Assembly (NCBI GenBank): GCA_023433505.1
Contig: JAEZCO010000021.1
Span: 1-64,000 of the forward strand
Direction of reading: 5' to 3'
Length of the DNA stretch: 64,000 nucleotides
From: Bacillota bacterium
GTDB taxonomy: Bacteria; Bacillota; Clostridia; Acetivibrionales; DTU013
This document shows positions 17,798 to 26,520 of the stretch, in pieces. The translations under genes were made by a program, and so were the position numbers. Position 1 is the first letter of the stretch, and every line of letters starts with the position of its first letter. The notes under the pieces are model-generated. The model was not told the DNA's origin and did not search any database. It saw only the letters and a list, made by a program, of their open reading frames with translations.

Positions 17798-18673
17798 CTA
17801 GCCTTTCACAGCTCCCAGTGTGATGCCCTTGACAAAATGTCTCTGGAAAAAGGGAAAAACGATAAGCATGGGTCCTGCCGCCAAAATACACATTGCCATT
17901 CTTGCCGATTCGCTTGGAAACTTTTTGATATCAATACTCAAGATTTGAGACATATGGGACGTAAGGTAAGACAAATTTGCCATGATCCTGTAAAGCAGAT
18001 ACTGGAGCGGCATTTTCTCGCTTGATTCGATATACAAAAGACTTAACCACCAATCATTCCAATACATGAATGCAATCAAAAGTCCCACAGCCGATAATGC
18101 AGGTTTTGATAAATGCAGTATGATTGAGAAGAAAATCCTGTATTCCTTGGCGCCGTCGATTTTTGCGGATTCTATCACCGACATGGGGATCGACATCAGA
18201 AAACCTCTCAAAAGCAATACGTTCCACGAATTTATAACATAGGGCAGGATAAGCGCAAAAATTGAGTCGGCAAGATGAAGATATTTTGTTATCAGTATGT
18301 AGGATGGGACCAGTCCGCCATTAAAGAGCATTGTAAAAAACACAAGGAAGGTAATGATATTTTTATATTTAAAATCCGGCCTGGAGATGGTATACGCAAG
18401 CATTGTACAGAAAAGCAAGCTGGTAAACGTCCCAACCACGGTAACAAATATTGATACAAAATAAGAGTTTATGATTTGTGACGGATCATTAAAAATGTAT
18501 TTATATGCTGAAAATGACAGGTTGGTTTGTATGAGCTTATAACCATTGGCAGCAATATCTTCATCACTCGATAACGAAATTGATATAATATAGAGCAATG
18601 GGACGACAAAAAGGAAAGAAATTATTGTAAATATAAAATTTATCGAATATCTTGACATTCTATTTGTTCTCAT
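17798..18673 (-). CDS. Sugar ABC transporter permease (LplC/YtcP-type)
   Basis: This 291-residue inner-membrane permease has six predicted helices and the EAA-type loop ESAKIDGAKEYRIFFSIILHLSKP, which contacts the shared ATPase. Such CUT1 systems have no ATPase gene at the locus and use a common MsmX-type ATPase encoded elsewhere; none is seen here. The ATG has AGGAG eight bases upstream. It begins 11 bases after the partner permease. Confidence 0.9.
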   Translation of the reverse strand: MRTNRMSRYSINFIFTIISFLFVVPLLYIISISLSSDEDIAANGYKLIQTNLSFSAYKYIFNDPSQIINSYFVSIFVTVVGTFTSLLFCTMLAYTISRPDFKYKNIITFLVFFTMLFNGGLVPSYILITKYLHLADSIFALILPYVINSWNVLLLRGFLMSIPMSVIESAKIDGAKEYRIFFSIILHLSKPALSAVGLLIAFMYWNDWWLSLLYIESSEKMPLQYLLYRIMANLSYLTSHMSQILSIDIKKFPSESARMAMCILAAGPMLIVFPFFQRHFVKGITLGAVKG

Positions 18674-18684
18674 TGTTTACTCTC

Positions 18685-19611
18685 CTAAAACAGCGCATTT
18701 TCTCTGCTATATTTTCTGATCAGCATGTTGGATACGAGCACCATCAGAAAGCCCACAAGCGATTGAAACAACCCCGTTGCCGCTCCCATGCCGAGTTCAC
18801 CCGTATTTTTCAATGCCCTGTAGACATATGTATCAATTACATCCGTAACGGGATAAAGAATCGACGAATCCCTTGATATGAAGTAAAACAATCCGAAATC
18901 CGAATAAAATATTTTTCCGACATTGAGCAATGTCAGCATAATGATTAAGGGCTTAAGAAGAGGCAGGGAAATATACCATATTTGCTGCATTTTCCTGGCA
19001 CCGTCGATTGACGCCACCTCATAATAGCTGGAATCGATTCCCAGCAAGCCGGTATAGTATATCAAACAATAATATCCCGCACTTTTCCATATAAAAGCGA
19101 TTGCAAGAATAAACACCCAGTATTTTGGTTCAAAATACCATACAACCGACTGCAGCCCAATATCCTTAAGAAGATTGTTCAACCCTCCGAAGTCATAATT
19201 CAAAAGCGCATAAGCGGAATATCCGGCGATAACCCAGGAGATAAAAAAAGGAAAGAACAGGACGGTCTGAAAAACCTTGACCGATTTCCTGCTTAATTCA
19301 AAAAGCATAAGTGCAAACGCTATGGATATAACGGTACCTGTAACGATGAACAGAAAATTCAGTGAAAGAGAATTTTTTACTATCTTCAGCAGATCCCTGG
19401 AGGTGAAAAGGAATTTGAAATTATCAAATAAAACCCATTTGCTTCCGAAGATGCCTTTGGACGGGATGTAGTTTTTAAAAGCAATGATGATTCCAAACAT
19501 CGGAAGATATGAAAAGACAAATAGAAATAACAGACCCGGAAGGCTGAGAGACAATAACTCAATATTCTCTTTAAAAGTCTTAATGAAACTCTTTGATCTT
19601 ACTTTGCCCAT
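18685..19611 (-). CDS. Sugar ABC transporter permease (LplB/YtbP-type)
   Basis: This 308-residue permease is the first gene of the importer operon. It has six predicted helices and the EAA loop YEVASIDGARKMQQIWYISLPLLKP. The N-terminus carries a basic stretch and FKENIELLSLSLPGLLFLFVFSYLPMFG, typical of LplB. The ATG has AAAGGAG nine bases upstream. Two direct ACTGTAAA repeats lie about 100 bases upstream, and the regulator gene next door is on the same strand and ends in its own terminator. Confidence 0.9.
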   Translation of the reverse strand: MGKVRSKSFIKTFKENIELLSLSLPGLLFLFVFSYLPMFGIIIAFKNYIPSKGIFGSKWVLFDNFKFLFTSRDLLKIVKNSLSLNFLFIVTGTVISIAFALMLFELSRKSVKVFQTVLFFPFFISWVIAGYSAYALLNYDFGGLNNLLKDIGLQSVVWYFEPKYWVFILAIAFIWKSAGYYCLIYYTGLLGIDSSYYEVASIDGARKMQQIWYISLPLLKPLIIMLTLLNVGKIFYSDFGLFYFISRDSSILYPVTDVIDTYVYRALKNTGELGMGAATGLFQSLVGFLMVLVSNMLIRKYSRENALF

Positions 19612-19709
19612 TTGTTCTAGCTCCTTTGACGATTCAGCCGCTGAATTTGAAGTGTTTTAAATACCATAACACCGGGTCCGGGAATTTAACATTTGCAAAT
19701 AGAAGTTTT

Positions 19710-19729
19710 ACTGTAAACGGCACTGTAAA
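19710..19729. promoter_or_regulatory. Direct repeats upstream of sugar importer
   Basis: ACTGTAAA occurs at 19710-19717 and 19722-19729, a 12-base period. Tandem half-sites are the usual target type of AraC-family regulators, and one is encoded immediately upstream. This is a candidate operator only. Confidence 0.3.
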
Positions 19730-19760
19730 TCTGTAGTTTTTCTGCACAAGGTCAAGTAAA

Positions 19761-19790
19761 AAGCCTTATAATCCTGTGATTATAAGGCTT
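19761..19790 (-). terminator. Intrinsic terminator of the membrane AraC regulator gene
   Basis: AAGCCTTATAATC and GATTATAAGGCTT form a perfect 13 bp stem with a CTGT loop. On the minus strand the stem ends in CTTTTTAC. It separates the regulator from the importer operon. Confidence 0.85.
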
Positions 19791-19816
19791 GGAAGGTGAT
19801 TTGGCTTATTGTTAAA

Positions 19817-22267
19817 TTAAATTGCTTTAATGGCATTTTTTACAGAATAATCCTTGGGGGTGGTACCATATTTCTTTTTAAACAGCCTGTAAAAATAACT
19901 TTCATTTTCAATCCCGATCTTCACAAGTATTTCATTGATACTCAGATCGGATTTGTACAACCATTCTACCGCTTTTTCCAGCCTGACCTCATTCATATAA
20001 TCCGAAATGGTCATATGGGTATAGATCCTGAAAATTTTATTGATGTGATAATAGGACATTTTAATCATGGAAGCAATTTTTTTGGAGCAGAGTCCATTAT
20101 CGAAATAATTCTCGCGGATAACCTGTTTAATTGCATCGACCAATACAATATGCCTGCCGCTTTCTTTCGATTGCTTGTGAGCTTCCATTTGTTCCATTAT
20201 TTCCATGATCCTGGCTTCAAGATCATGGAGGGTCTCCAGGTCGGAAAACTGTGAGATGAGTGCATTAAGATCGATGTAAACAGGCTCAAGCCTCGTATTT
20301 TTAATTTTCTCCAGAGTGTCGTTTATACTGATGATTAGCCTCATGACAGAAACCATGATATAATCGTAATTCAGTCCCGATATCTCCTTTAGTATCGTAC
20401 CGATGGTGCTGCCTATGCCTTCCAGATCTCCGCTGTTTATATCCTCGATTAATTTCTTCTCAAGCAGGTGAGGGAAACCAACCGCTGTGTTTTCTTTATT
20501 TTTCCTTACCGACTCATTCGTTATGATTACTGATTTTCCAACAACGTACCGATACATCGAATTCCCGAGGGTATCGGCATAGAATTTTGAAATCATGCTT
20601 TTATCAGCAATTTTTTCACTTAAGGCTACTGTCACGGATAGATTGAAATATCTCCGTATCAGCTCCTGGGCATCCGATATAAGCTCTTTTAATTTCGGAT
20701 AGACCTCGTCAAATTCCTGATTGGTGTTTAAAATCATTGCAATCTGGTCATCTTTCATGTCTATGGCTTCATTCTTATAACAGTGTGAGACGATTTCACT
20801 TGCAATATTAATGATTGCAAATTTATACAGGCTTTGGTCGTTGGTATTATACTTCTGAATAAAATCCTTATAATTATCGATCCTTAAAAAGCAGACAATC
20901 ATTTCATTTTCCAGATCAATTGACAGATAATTTTGCTTCCGGTTTTGCTCAAATTCCTTCTCTTTAATGGAACCGCTTTCCAGGAACAGCTTCCTCAGAA
21001 ACGAATCCTTAAGGGTCCTTATATTGGCATTCACTTCATTTTTATATAAATTCAGCTGTTTCAAATGCTTTTTATGGACATCCTGTAAAAATAGTATCTC
21101 ATCCTTCACGGAAGAATCCATACCTTCGGAATTATCGCCCTTATATTGTCCCACCAGTTTCCTTATTGGCTTATAAATCTCAACCGAAACGCTTAGTGAA
21201 ATGAAAAATGCCGTAAAAATAAAGATGGCGGTTATGAGGATAACTTTCGATTTAACACTTTGTATGCTCCTGTACATGTCATCGTACGATTGTACCTTGT
21301 ACAAAACCCAATTTGCATTGTTAACATTCAGATACGTGATAAGATAGTCTTTACCGCCGATTTTTTCCGTTACGAAATCCATTTCCTTTTGCTCATTGCC
21401 TTTTATGTTTTTTTTATGCAACCCGGTCAATGCCGTTTTTATGTTTTTTCTATCCTTCATATCCGTGTCGTCCAGGATGAATTTTTCCTTATCATCCAGA
21501 ATATATATCCCGTTTTGCGTGCCGGCGGTGTATGACTCGCTCTTTTCTATGCTGTTAAAAAGCCATTCTGTTTTAACATTAATGATCAGAGCCCCTTCCA
21601 TATTCAACTCTTTATCGACGGAATCATATAAAAAATAGCTGAAAACCTTATCATAGGCATTCGTGTCGGGATTTTCAGCTTCCCGCACGATGGGCGTCAT
21701 TCTGGGAGGCTGTTTTTTATAGGCCCGGATTGTTTCCATAAGCTTCGTATCTTTATAATAAAGACCTTTAAAGGTTGAATAGTATGCCTTGTCGATATTG
21801 TTGTAAATGTAAATTGAGTGAAGAAATGGATAGACACTGATCAATGTATCATGGATGGACCTTATTTTTACAATCTGGTCAACCAGACCGGGATTTTTTG
21901 TGAACATAAAAAATGCCACATTCGGGTTAACGTAAGTTGAAAGGCATATGTTTTTAATGGTCTGATCCATCTGGTCAATATTGTCTTTCATCTGCAAAAG
22001 ATAGTTACTGTTATAGCTTTTTACATTCTGGTCGATTATTTTTTCCGCCTGAAAATACAAGGAAATAGAAAACAACAATATGATTAAAAACATTGTTGTC
22101 ATAACGCTGATCCGTATCCTTCTTAAAAATTTTCCGGGTCTGTAATTTCTAAGTACCGGTGCAAATATAACTTCCCGTATAAGTTTCTGAAAATGCAGTC
22201 CATTGCGGCCGGCACTTTCAGAAAAACGGGAAGTAATACTTGCAGTACTCCTAAAAAGCTGTAACAA
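19817..22267 (-). CDS. Membrane-bound one-component AraC-type regulator
   Basis: This 816-residue protein has a transmembrane helix at about 54-73, a Cache-like extracytoplasmic sensor region (about 75-335), a second helix (about 341-362), a cytoplasmic middle part and a C-terminal double helix-turn-helix of the AraC/YesN type (about 705-810). This is a one-component sensor-regulator with no receiver domain. It probably controls the adjacent LplABC importer. The start is uncertain. A TTG at 22267 follows AAGGGAG well, but residues about 7-39 would then be encoded by repeat copy B. An ATG at residue 56 lies just inside the first helix and has a weaker site. Confidence 0.85.
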   Translation of the reverse strand: MLQLFRSTASITSRFSESAGRNGLHFQKLIREVIFAPVLRNYRPGKFLRRIRISVMTTMFLIILLFSISLYFQAEKIIDQNVKSYNSNYLLQMKDNIDQMDQTIKNICLSTYVNPNVAFFMFTKNPGLVDQIVKIRSIHDTLISVYPFLHSIYIYNNIDKAYYSTFKGLYYKDTKLMETIRAYKKQPPRMTPIVREAENPDTNAYDKVFSYFLYDSVDKELNMEGALIINVKTEWLFNSIEKSESYTAGTQNGIYILDDKEKFILDDTDMKDRKNIKTALTGLHKKNIKGNEQKEMDFVTEKIGGKDYLITYLNVNNANWVLYKVQSYDDMYRSIQSVKSKVILITAIFIFTAFFISLSVSVEIYKPIRKLVGQYKGDNSEGMDSSVKDEILFLQDVHKKHLKQLNLYKNEVNANIRTLKDSFLRKLFLESGSIKEKEFEQNRKQNYLSIDLENEMIVCFLRIDNYKDFIQKYNTNDQSLYKFAIINIASEIVSHCYKNEAIDMKDDQIAMILNTNQEFDEVYPKLKELISDAQELIRRYFNLSVTVALSEKIADKSMISKFYADTLGNSMYRYVVGKSVIITNESVRKNKENTAVGFPHLLEKKLIEDINSGDLEGIGSTIGTILKEISGLNYDYIMVSVMRLIISINDTLEKIKNTRLEPVYIDLNALISQFSDLETLHDLEARIMEIMEQMEAHKQSKESGRHIVLVDAIKQVIRENYFDNGLCSKKIASMIKMSYYHINKIFRIYTHMTISDYMNEVRLEKAVEWLYKSDLSINEILVKIGIENESYFYRLFKKKYGTTPKDYSVKNAIKAI
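22152..22249. repeat. ~98 bp inverted-repeat element, copy B
   Basis: The left arm AGTACCGG...AACTTCCCGTA...TTTCTGAAAATGC mirrors the right arm GCACTTTCAGAAA...ACGGGAAGT...GCAGTACT. The centre CCATTGCGGCCGGC is shared with copy C. It overlaps the predicted 5' coding end of the membrane regulator gene. Confidence 0.75.
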
Positions 22268-22342
22268 TATACTCCACTCCCTTATCGCCGGTTAATGTTT
22301 ACAGATATCTGTCGCAATTCAGAAAGAAAGCCTGATATAGTA

Positions 22343-22440
22343 AGTACTAGTGAAAATATTGCTTGCCCTATGGGTTTCCAAAAATGCAGGCCATTGCGGC
22401 CGGCATTTCCAGAAAAAGGGGAGGTAATTTTTTCAGTGCC
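22343..22440. repeat. ~98 bp inverted-repeat element, copy C
   Basis: It is about 190 bases from copy B and in the same orientation, with arms AGTACTAGTGAAAATAT and TTTTTTCAGTGCC. The core CCATTGCGGCCGGC is identical to copy B. It lies between the URO-D-type gene (stop at 22462) and the regulator start, in a 194-base gap otherwise without genes. Confidence 0.7.
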
Positions 22441-22461
22441 CCGGGTGTTGGTGCCCTAAAC

Positions 22462-23511
22462 TCATGAATCCATCCTCCACCTTGATTTAAATGCATCCAG
22501 CGCCTCTTGCTGCATACCGCCTTCATTGCTTCTGCTGATATATAGGATGGTAGGGGTCTCCGGTGTCCAGCAATCGGCCACTTTATGGATGAATTCGGCC
22601 ACCGTCCCGATCTGAGGGTTGTCCGTATGGCAGTAGTGCGGCAAAATCACTGCCTTCCCTCCAAAAAAGCGGTAAATGTCCGTCATATTCGACGAATATT
22701 GAGCCGCAAAATTTATGGAGCGAAGCCCTTCATTTTTAATTATGCTTTTAAAATAAGGCTCTTTCATTGTGCAGCTGTGGAGCAGCAATCCGCCGAATTC
22801 CCTGCTTATTATATTATTATAGTATACACCATATTCTTCATACATGGTAGGTGAAACCATTGACATTGTGTCATCGGCTATATATACACCCCTGTCGTTG
22901 GGAGCCCATATGCCGGGCCATGCTATGGGGACCAGATTCTTACATACCTCTTTAACCTTGCTTATGTATTCGATTACCACTTCCGTCAAAATACCAAGAA
23001 GTTTGTGAACCTGCTCCGGTTCTTCCGCCAGAGATGCGTAAAAGTCTTCCGTTTCCCACATCATTTCAGCAATGCCCAGGGGATTTTGGACATCGCCTAT
23101 CCGCACTTCATATTCTCCCTCCGACTTCTCTGCAGCATACTTTATCAGCTCAATCTGCTTCCCGAGCAGGGAGGTCATGACATTTGGCACCTTTAGCCTG
23201 TCTACCTCCTTTGCATTAAAAATTACGGGACCGGCAAGATATTTATGACCATCGTCGAAGATTCTCTCCTGTCCTCCGAAGGCCATCGGTACCACATAGG
23301 TGCCGAGAGCCGCCGACAATATGGGGTGACTGTCGTCACGCCCTCTTACATGTCTGTCGCAGTCAGCTTTTGCAGCCCTGTAATGATCCTCAATGGAATC
23401 GGATGAAGTCCCCGGAGTCTTATCCATCCGATGAAGCTCATCCAGAAACAAGCCGGGCCTGTCAACATGCTCCAAATTCCAGATCCTTGCCAGAAGCTCT
23501 TTATTTTCCAT
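22462..23511 (-). CDS. Uroporphyrinogen decarboxylase (URO-D) fold protein
   Basis: This 349-residue soluble protein belongs to the broad URO-D/MtaA/CmuA-like family, recognised from the overall pattern and the conserved stretches VRIGDVQNPLGIAEMMW and HSCTMKEPYFKSII. True heme enzymes have an N-terminal arginine-rich motif that I do not see, and no heme or methyltransferase genes are near, so a different reaction is likely. It is divergent from a cupin/AraC regulator, which suggests regulation by a small metabolite. An extended -10 element lies at 23548-23553. Function unknown. Confidence 0.7.
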   Translation of the reverse strand: MENKELLARIWNLEHVDRPGLFLDELHRMDKTPGTSSDSIEDHYRAAKADCDRHVRGRDDSHPILSAALGTYVVPMAFGGQERIFDDGHKYLAGPVIFNAKEVDRLKVPNVMTSLLGKQIELIKYAAEKSEGEYEVRIGDVQNPLGIAEMMWETEDFYASLAEEPEQVHKLLGILTEVVIEYISKVKEVCKNLVPIAWPGIWAPNDRGVYIADDTMSMVSPTMYEEYGVYYNNIISREFGGLLLHSCTMKEPYFKSIIKNEGLRSINFAAQYSSNMTDIYRFFGGKAVILPHYCHTDNPQIGTVAEFIHKVADCWTPETPTILYISRSNEGGMQQEALDAFKSRWRMDS

Positions 23512-23547
23512 ACTTTTTCACCATTTCCCCCTGTTTTATATATTTTT

Positions 23548-23553
23548 ATTATA
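23548..23553 (-). promoter_or_regulatory. Extended -10 promoter of the URO-D-type gene
   Basis: On the minus strand TGCTATAAT is a perfect extended -10 element 37 bases before the start codon. The -35 region is weak, and it lies back-to-back with the regulator's promoter. Confidence 0.5.
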
Positions 23554-23575
23554 GCAGGACATAGTATTGCAAGCA

Positions 23576-23604
23576 TTGACTTTTTCATCAATAACAAGCA
23601 TAAT
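23576..23604 (+). promoter_or_regulatory. Promoter of the cupin/AraC regulator
   Basis: TTGACT (23576-23581) and CATAAT (23599-23604) are exactly 17 bases apart and precede AGGAG (23614-23618) and the TTG start. Transcription would begin about 17 bases before the start codon. Confidence 0.6.
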
Positions 23605-23627
23605 ATCACCATGAGGAGAAATGGTAT

Positions 23628-24497
23628 TTGAACAAGATCACCGTAATGGAAAACTTAAGCCCGGACGGAAATATTTATATTGATACGGATACGATAAATG
23701 AGCCGTCATATCCCATTCACAGCCATAAATTCCATGAGCTTGTGATTATTATGGGTGGTGCCGGCAAGCATGTATTGAATCAATTCACTTATCCCCTGGA
23801 GCCGGGAGACGTTTTCGTACTGAAAGGCTCCGATACCCATGGCTTTACCGATATGCACAACCTTTCGCTTTACAATATCATGTACCATCCCGACCATTTG
23901 AACTATTTCAATAACAGCGCCAAATCACTTCCGGGTTTCTATGCATTGTTTTTACTTGAGCCGATATACAGAAAGCAGCACAGGTTTCAAAGCAAGCTTC
24001 ACCTGTCGCAGGAAAAGCTTCAGGACGTACACAGGATCGTTTCCCTCATGCATGCCGAACAAGACGCCAGGAATCCCGGATATGAAAGTATGGTTCATAC
24101 CTATTTCATACAGCTTACCATCATGCTGTCACGCCAGTATCAACCGGCGCAGTTCCAAAATTCATACCGGTTTATGGCTCTTGCCGAAACCATCATGTTT
24201 ATTGAAAATCATTATATGGAAAGCTTTACACTGGAACAAATGGCACAAACAGCCAATTTGTCTGTGAACCAATTTCTAAGGGTTTTCAGAAAACTCTTTG
24301 GTACCTCGCCTGTCAATCATATCAATAAGCTCCGTGTTATGAAAGCATGTGAATACTTTGCCTGCAGTCCGGAAATGAATGTGACCCAAGTGGCCTATCA
24401 GGTAGGATTTTCCGACAGCAATTATTTCTCAAGGGTTTTCAAGGCTTGCAAAGGCATCTCTCCGGCCTTTTACAAACATAATCTCCGTAATCAATAA
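23628..24497 (+). CDS. AraC family transcriptional regulator with cupin N-terminus
   Basis: This 289-residue cytoplasmic regulator has an N-terminal cupin-type ligand-binding domain (HSHKFHELVIIMGGAGKHVL, LEPGDVFVLKGSDTHGF) and a C-terminal pair of helix-turn-helix motifs (about 190-285). The latter include LTLEQMAQTANLSVNQFLRVFRK and VTQVAYQVGFSDSNYFSRVFK. This layout is typical of RhaS/MelR-like sugar regulators. The TTG start is nine bases after AGGAG. It is divergent from the URO-D-type gene and probably controls it. Confidence 0.88.
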   Translation: MNKITVMENLSPDGNIYIDTDTINEPSYPIHSHKFHELVIIMGGAGKHVLNQFTYPLEPGDVFVLKGSDTHGFTDMHNLSLYNIMYHPDHLNYFNNSAKSLPGFYALFLLEPIYRKQHRFQSKLHLSQEKLQDVHRIVSLMHAEQDARNPGYESMVHTYFIQLTIMLSRQYQPAQFQNSYRFMALAETIMFIENHYMESFTLEQMAQTANLSVNQFLRVFRKLFGTSPVNHINKLRVMKACEYFACSPEMNVTQVAYQVGFSDSNYFSRVFKACKGISPAFYKHNLRNQ

Positions 24498-24509
24498 AAC
24501 AGGCTGACG

Positions 24510-24528
24510 ATACGGATTTTATCCGTAT
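24510..24528. other. Hairpin between convergent genes
   Basis: ATACGGAT-TTT-ATCCGTAT forms an 8 bp stem between the AraC gene and the decarboxylase gene. No T-run follows on either strand, so it is at best a weak terminator. Confidence 0.35.
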
Positions 24529-24560
24529 AATGAATAGGAAGGATCTCTCCGACTGCACAG

Positions 24561-26018
24561 CTACTCCGCGCCAAGAACTCTGATTTCATCCACATGAGGG
24601 TCCGCAGTGCCCTGCAACTCACAATTTTCTTCCTTTAATACATTGATGTAATCAATAATGTCTCTTGTGATACGCTCGCCCATGCAGATGACGGGAATCC
24701 CCGGAGGGTAAGCCATGACCATTTCGCCGGAGATTTCACCGATGGAATTTTCAAGGGCTACAACCTTCTTGGGGCTGTAAAACGCATCCCGCGGCGAGAC
24801 TATCATTTTCGGGCTATCCGGAATCTTTACCGAGCTCTTCAGCTTACGTGTCCCCGATTTGGAGGCGATATCCCTCAAGGCTGCGACCAGGGCTTCCAGG
24901 TCGGCGATCCTGTCTCCCAGACTCACGATTGCAAGGATATTATAGATATCTGACAGTTCCACCTGAATATTATATTGCTTCCGCAAAATGCCTTCCATTT
25001 CATAGCCCGTATAGCCAAGTCCGCTTACATTGATGCCCAGCTTGGTTTCGTCAAAATCGAAACACCCCGGTGTACAGCAAAGCTCTCTGCCAAAGGCGTA
25101 GAGCCCGTTGATGCCGTTTATCTCCTTCCTGGCCCATCGGGCTATTTCCAATACCTTGTCAAGCATGTCTTCGCCTTTCACGGCCAGTTGCTTGCGCGCG
25201 ATATCCAGGGAACACATGAGGAGATAAGATGAACTGGAGGTACGGGTAAGGTTCAGCACCTGTTTGACTTTCTCAGGCGCAATAAAATTGCTGCGCAGCA
25301 GCAGTACCGAGCTTTGGGTCAATGAACCGGAGGTCTTGTGCATGCTGGCCGCACTCATATCGGCTCCCACTTCCATGGCTGTCAAAGGAAAATCATCGTG
25401 AAAGCACATATGCGCCCCATGGGCTTCATCCACCAGCGCAGCCATACCGTGCCTGTGGGCCGCCCTTACAATGGATTTCAAATCCGAAGCGACGCCATAA
25501 TAGGTAGGATTGATGACAAAAACCGCTTTGGCATGGGGATTTTCATGGATGGCTTTTTTAATGCTTTCCACCGTCACGCCCATGGCGATACCCAGCCTTT
25601 CGTTGATTTCCGGCTGGATATAGACAGGCATTACGCCGCTGAGGATAATTCCGCCGATCGTAGATTTATGGGCATTCCGGGGTATGATTATCTTATCTCC
25701 CGGGTCGCAGGCGCTCATGATCATTGCCTGAACTCCGGCAGTGGTACCGTTTACCAGAAAGTACGCGTTCTGTGCGCCATAGGCATAAGCCAGAAGCTTT
25801 TCCGCTTCATAGATCACACCGGTAGGGTTGTTTGCATAATCCAGGTCTTGCATTCCGTTGGCATCCATTTGTAAAATGCGTTCGCCGACGTACTCCGCCA
25901 ATTCCGTGATGCCTCTTCCCTGTTTATGTCCAGGCACATGGAATTGTACGACCTTGTCCTCCACATATTTTTTAACCGCGTCAAACAGCGGTGTTCTGTC
26001 CTGTTCCACCTTTGTCAT
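24561..26018 (-). CDS. Arg/Lys/Orn decarboxylase family protein (SpeA/YaaO-like)
   Basis: This 485-residue fold-type I PLP decarboxylase matches the short Bacillus-type family that includes arginine decarboxylase SpeA. The lysine binding PLP is K228 in SMHKTSGS, the aspartate/histidine pair sits in VDEAHGAH (about 196-203), and HVPGHKQGRG near residue 27 is a family hallmark. The reaction is most likely arginine to agmatine for polyamines; lysine or ornithine cannot be excluded. The ATG is six bases after GGGGGA. Its promoter at 26138-26167 is flanked by a 14-base inverted repeat. Confidence 0.88.
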   Translation of the reverse strand: MTKVEQDRTPLFDAVKKYVEDKVVQFHVPGHKQGRGITELAEYVGERILQMDANGMQDLDYANNPTGVIYEAEKLLAYAYGAQNAYFLVNGTTAGVQAMIMSACDPGDKIIIPRNAHKSTIGGIILSGVMPVYIQPEINERLGIAMGVTVESIKKAIHENPHAKAVFVINPTYYGVASDLKSIVRAAHRHGMAALVDEAHGAHMCFHDDFPLTAMEVGADMSAASMHKTSGSLTQSSVLLLRSNFIAPEKVKQVLNLTRTSSSSYLLMCSLDIARKQLAVKGEDMLDKVLEIARWARKEINGINGLYAFGRELCCTPGCFDFDETKLGINVSGLGYTGYEMEGILRKQYNIQVELSDIYNILAIVSLGDRIADLEALVAALRDIASKSGTRKLKSSVKIPDSPKMIVSPRDAFYSPKKVVALENSIGEISGEMVMAYPPGIPVICMGERITRDIIDYINVLKEENCELQGTADPHVDEIRVLGAE

Positions 26019-26074
26019 GTTCCATCCCCCGATTCCGAAGCCTCCGGCAAAGGGATTTTCCCCACGACGGCATG

Positions 26075-26106
26075 AAAAGCCGGTACATAAGTGACACGGC
26101 TTTTTT
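26075..26106. other. Leader hairpin upstream of the decarboxylase
   Basis: AAAAGCCG and CGGCTTTT pair around a 14-base loop, with six T on the plus strand and four on the minus strand. In the decarboxylase transcript it lies in the 5' leader, 56-88 bases before the ATG, and could act in attenuation. No leader peptide is evident. Confidence 0.35.
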
Positions 26107-26119
26107 CGGAAAGTGCTTG

Positions 26120-26184
26120 CATAGTATTTAATAAGAAGTTATAGCATTTGATTTCATTACCTTCCAATACTATTTAATACTATG
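26120..26184 (-). promoter_or_regulatory. Decarboxylase promoter bracketed by an inverted repeat
   Basis: On the minus strand TTGGAA (26162-26167) and TATAAC (26138-26143, with TG one base upstream) are 18 bases apart. The arm CATAGTATTTAATA (26120-26133) sits at the expected transcription start. Its inverted partner TATTTAATACTATG (26171-26184) lies just above the -35, with one mismatch in 14. This geometry suits a repressor. Confidence 0.5.
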
Positions 26185-26520
26185 TTTTTTTAGCCCGTAT
26201 TGTGCTTGTCAACTCATTTGCGCTGCAACGAAGATAGCATTTATAAAATTTATAAAAGGAGGCGGGAAGGCTCCGATTACAGGGTTGACATTCTGAAATT
26301 CAAAGTATAACATTATTATGTTCTATTTCCAATGGGGGCATGCCCCCATACCCCTCGCTGCGGGCGGAATGAATTCGCCCTACGCTACACTTCGTGCGCC
26401 ACGCCTAAACGTGACGTTGTTCAAAAACAGCAATACCTCCGATAAATCTGTCTCCAGGACGAGCCGGATTTGCGACAAGGTTGTCCGGAGCCAATTGAGA
26501 CACATATGGAGGGATTGACT
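26185..26520. other. Upstream region of the lactate permease
   Basis: This region is non-coding as far as I can see. It holds a possible weak promoter (TTGACA 26285-26290, TATAAC 26306-26311, spacing only 15). It also holds a hairpin (GGGGGCATGCCCCC near 26335) and a GGGCGGAAT-G-AATTCGCCC palindrome with one mismatched pair near 26363, resembling the palindromes at 15907-15962. No riboswitch class was recognised. Confidence 0.4.

Noticed and set aside
26019..26082. In-frame upstream extension of the decarboxylase (glycine-rich)
   Set aside because: No ATG/GTG/TTG start with a ribosome site is found upstream, while the ATG at 26018 has a good one.
26318..26518. 66-codon frame upstream of lctP
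   Set aside because: It runs through palindromic repeat-like sequence, has no ribosome site and a low-complexity, unlike-protein composition.
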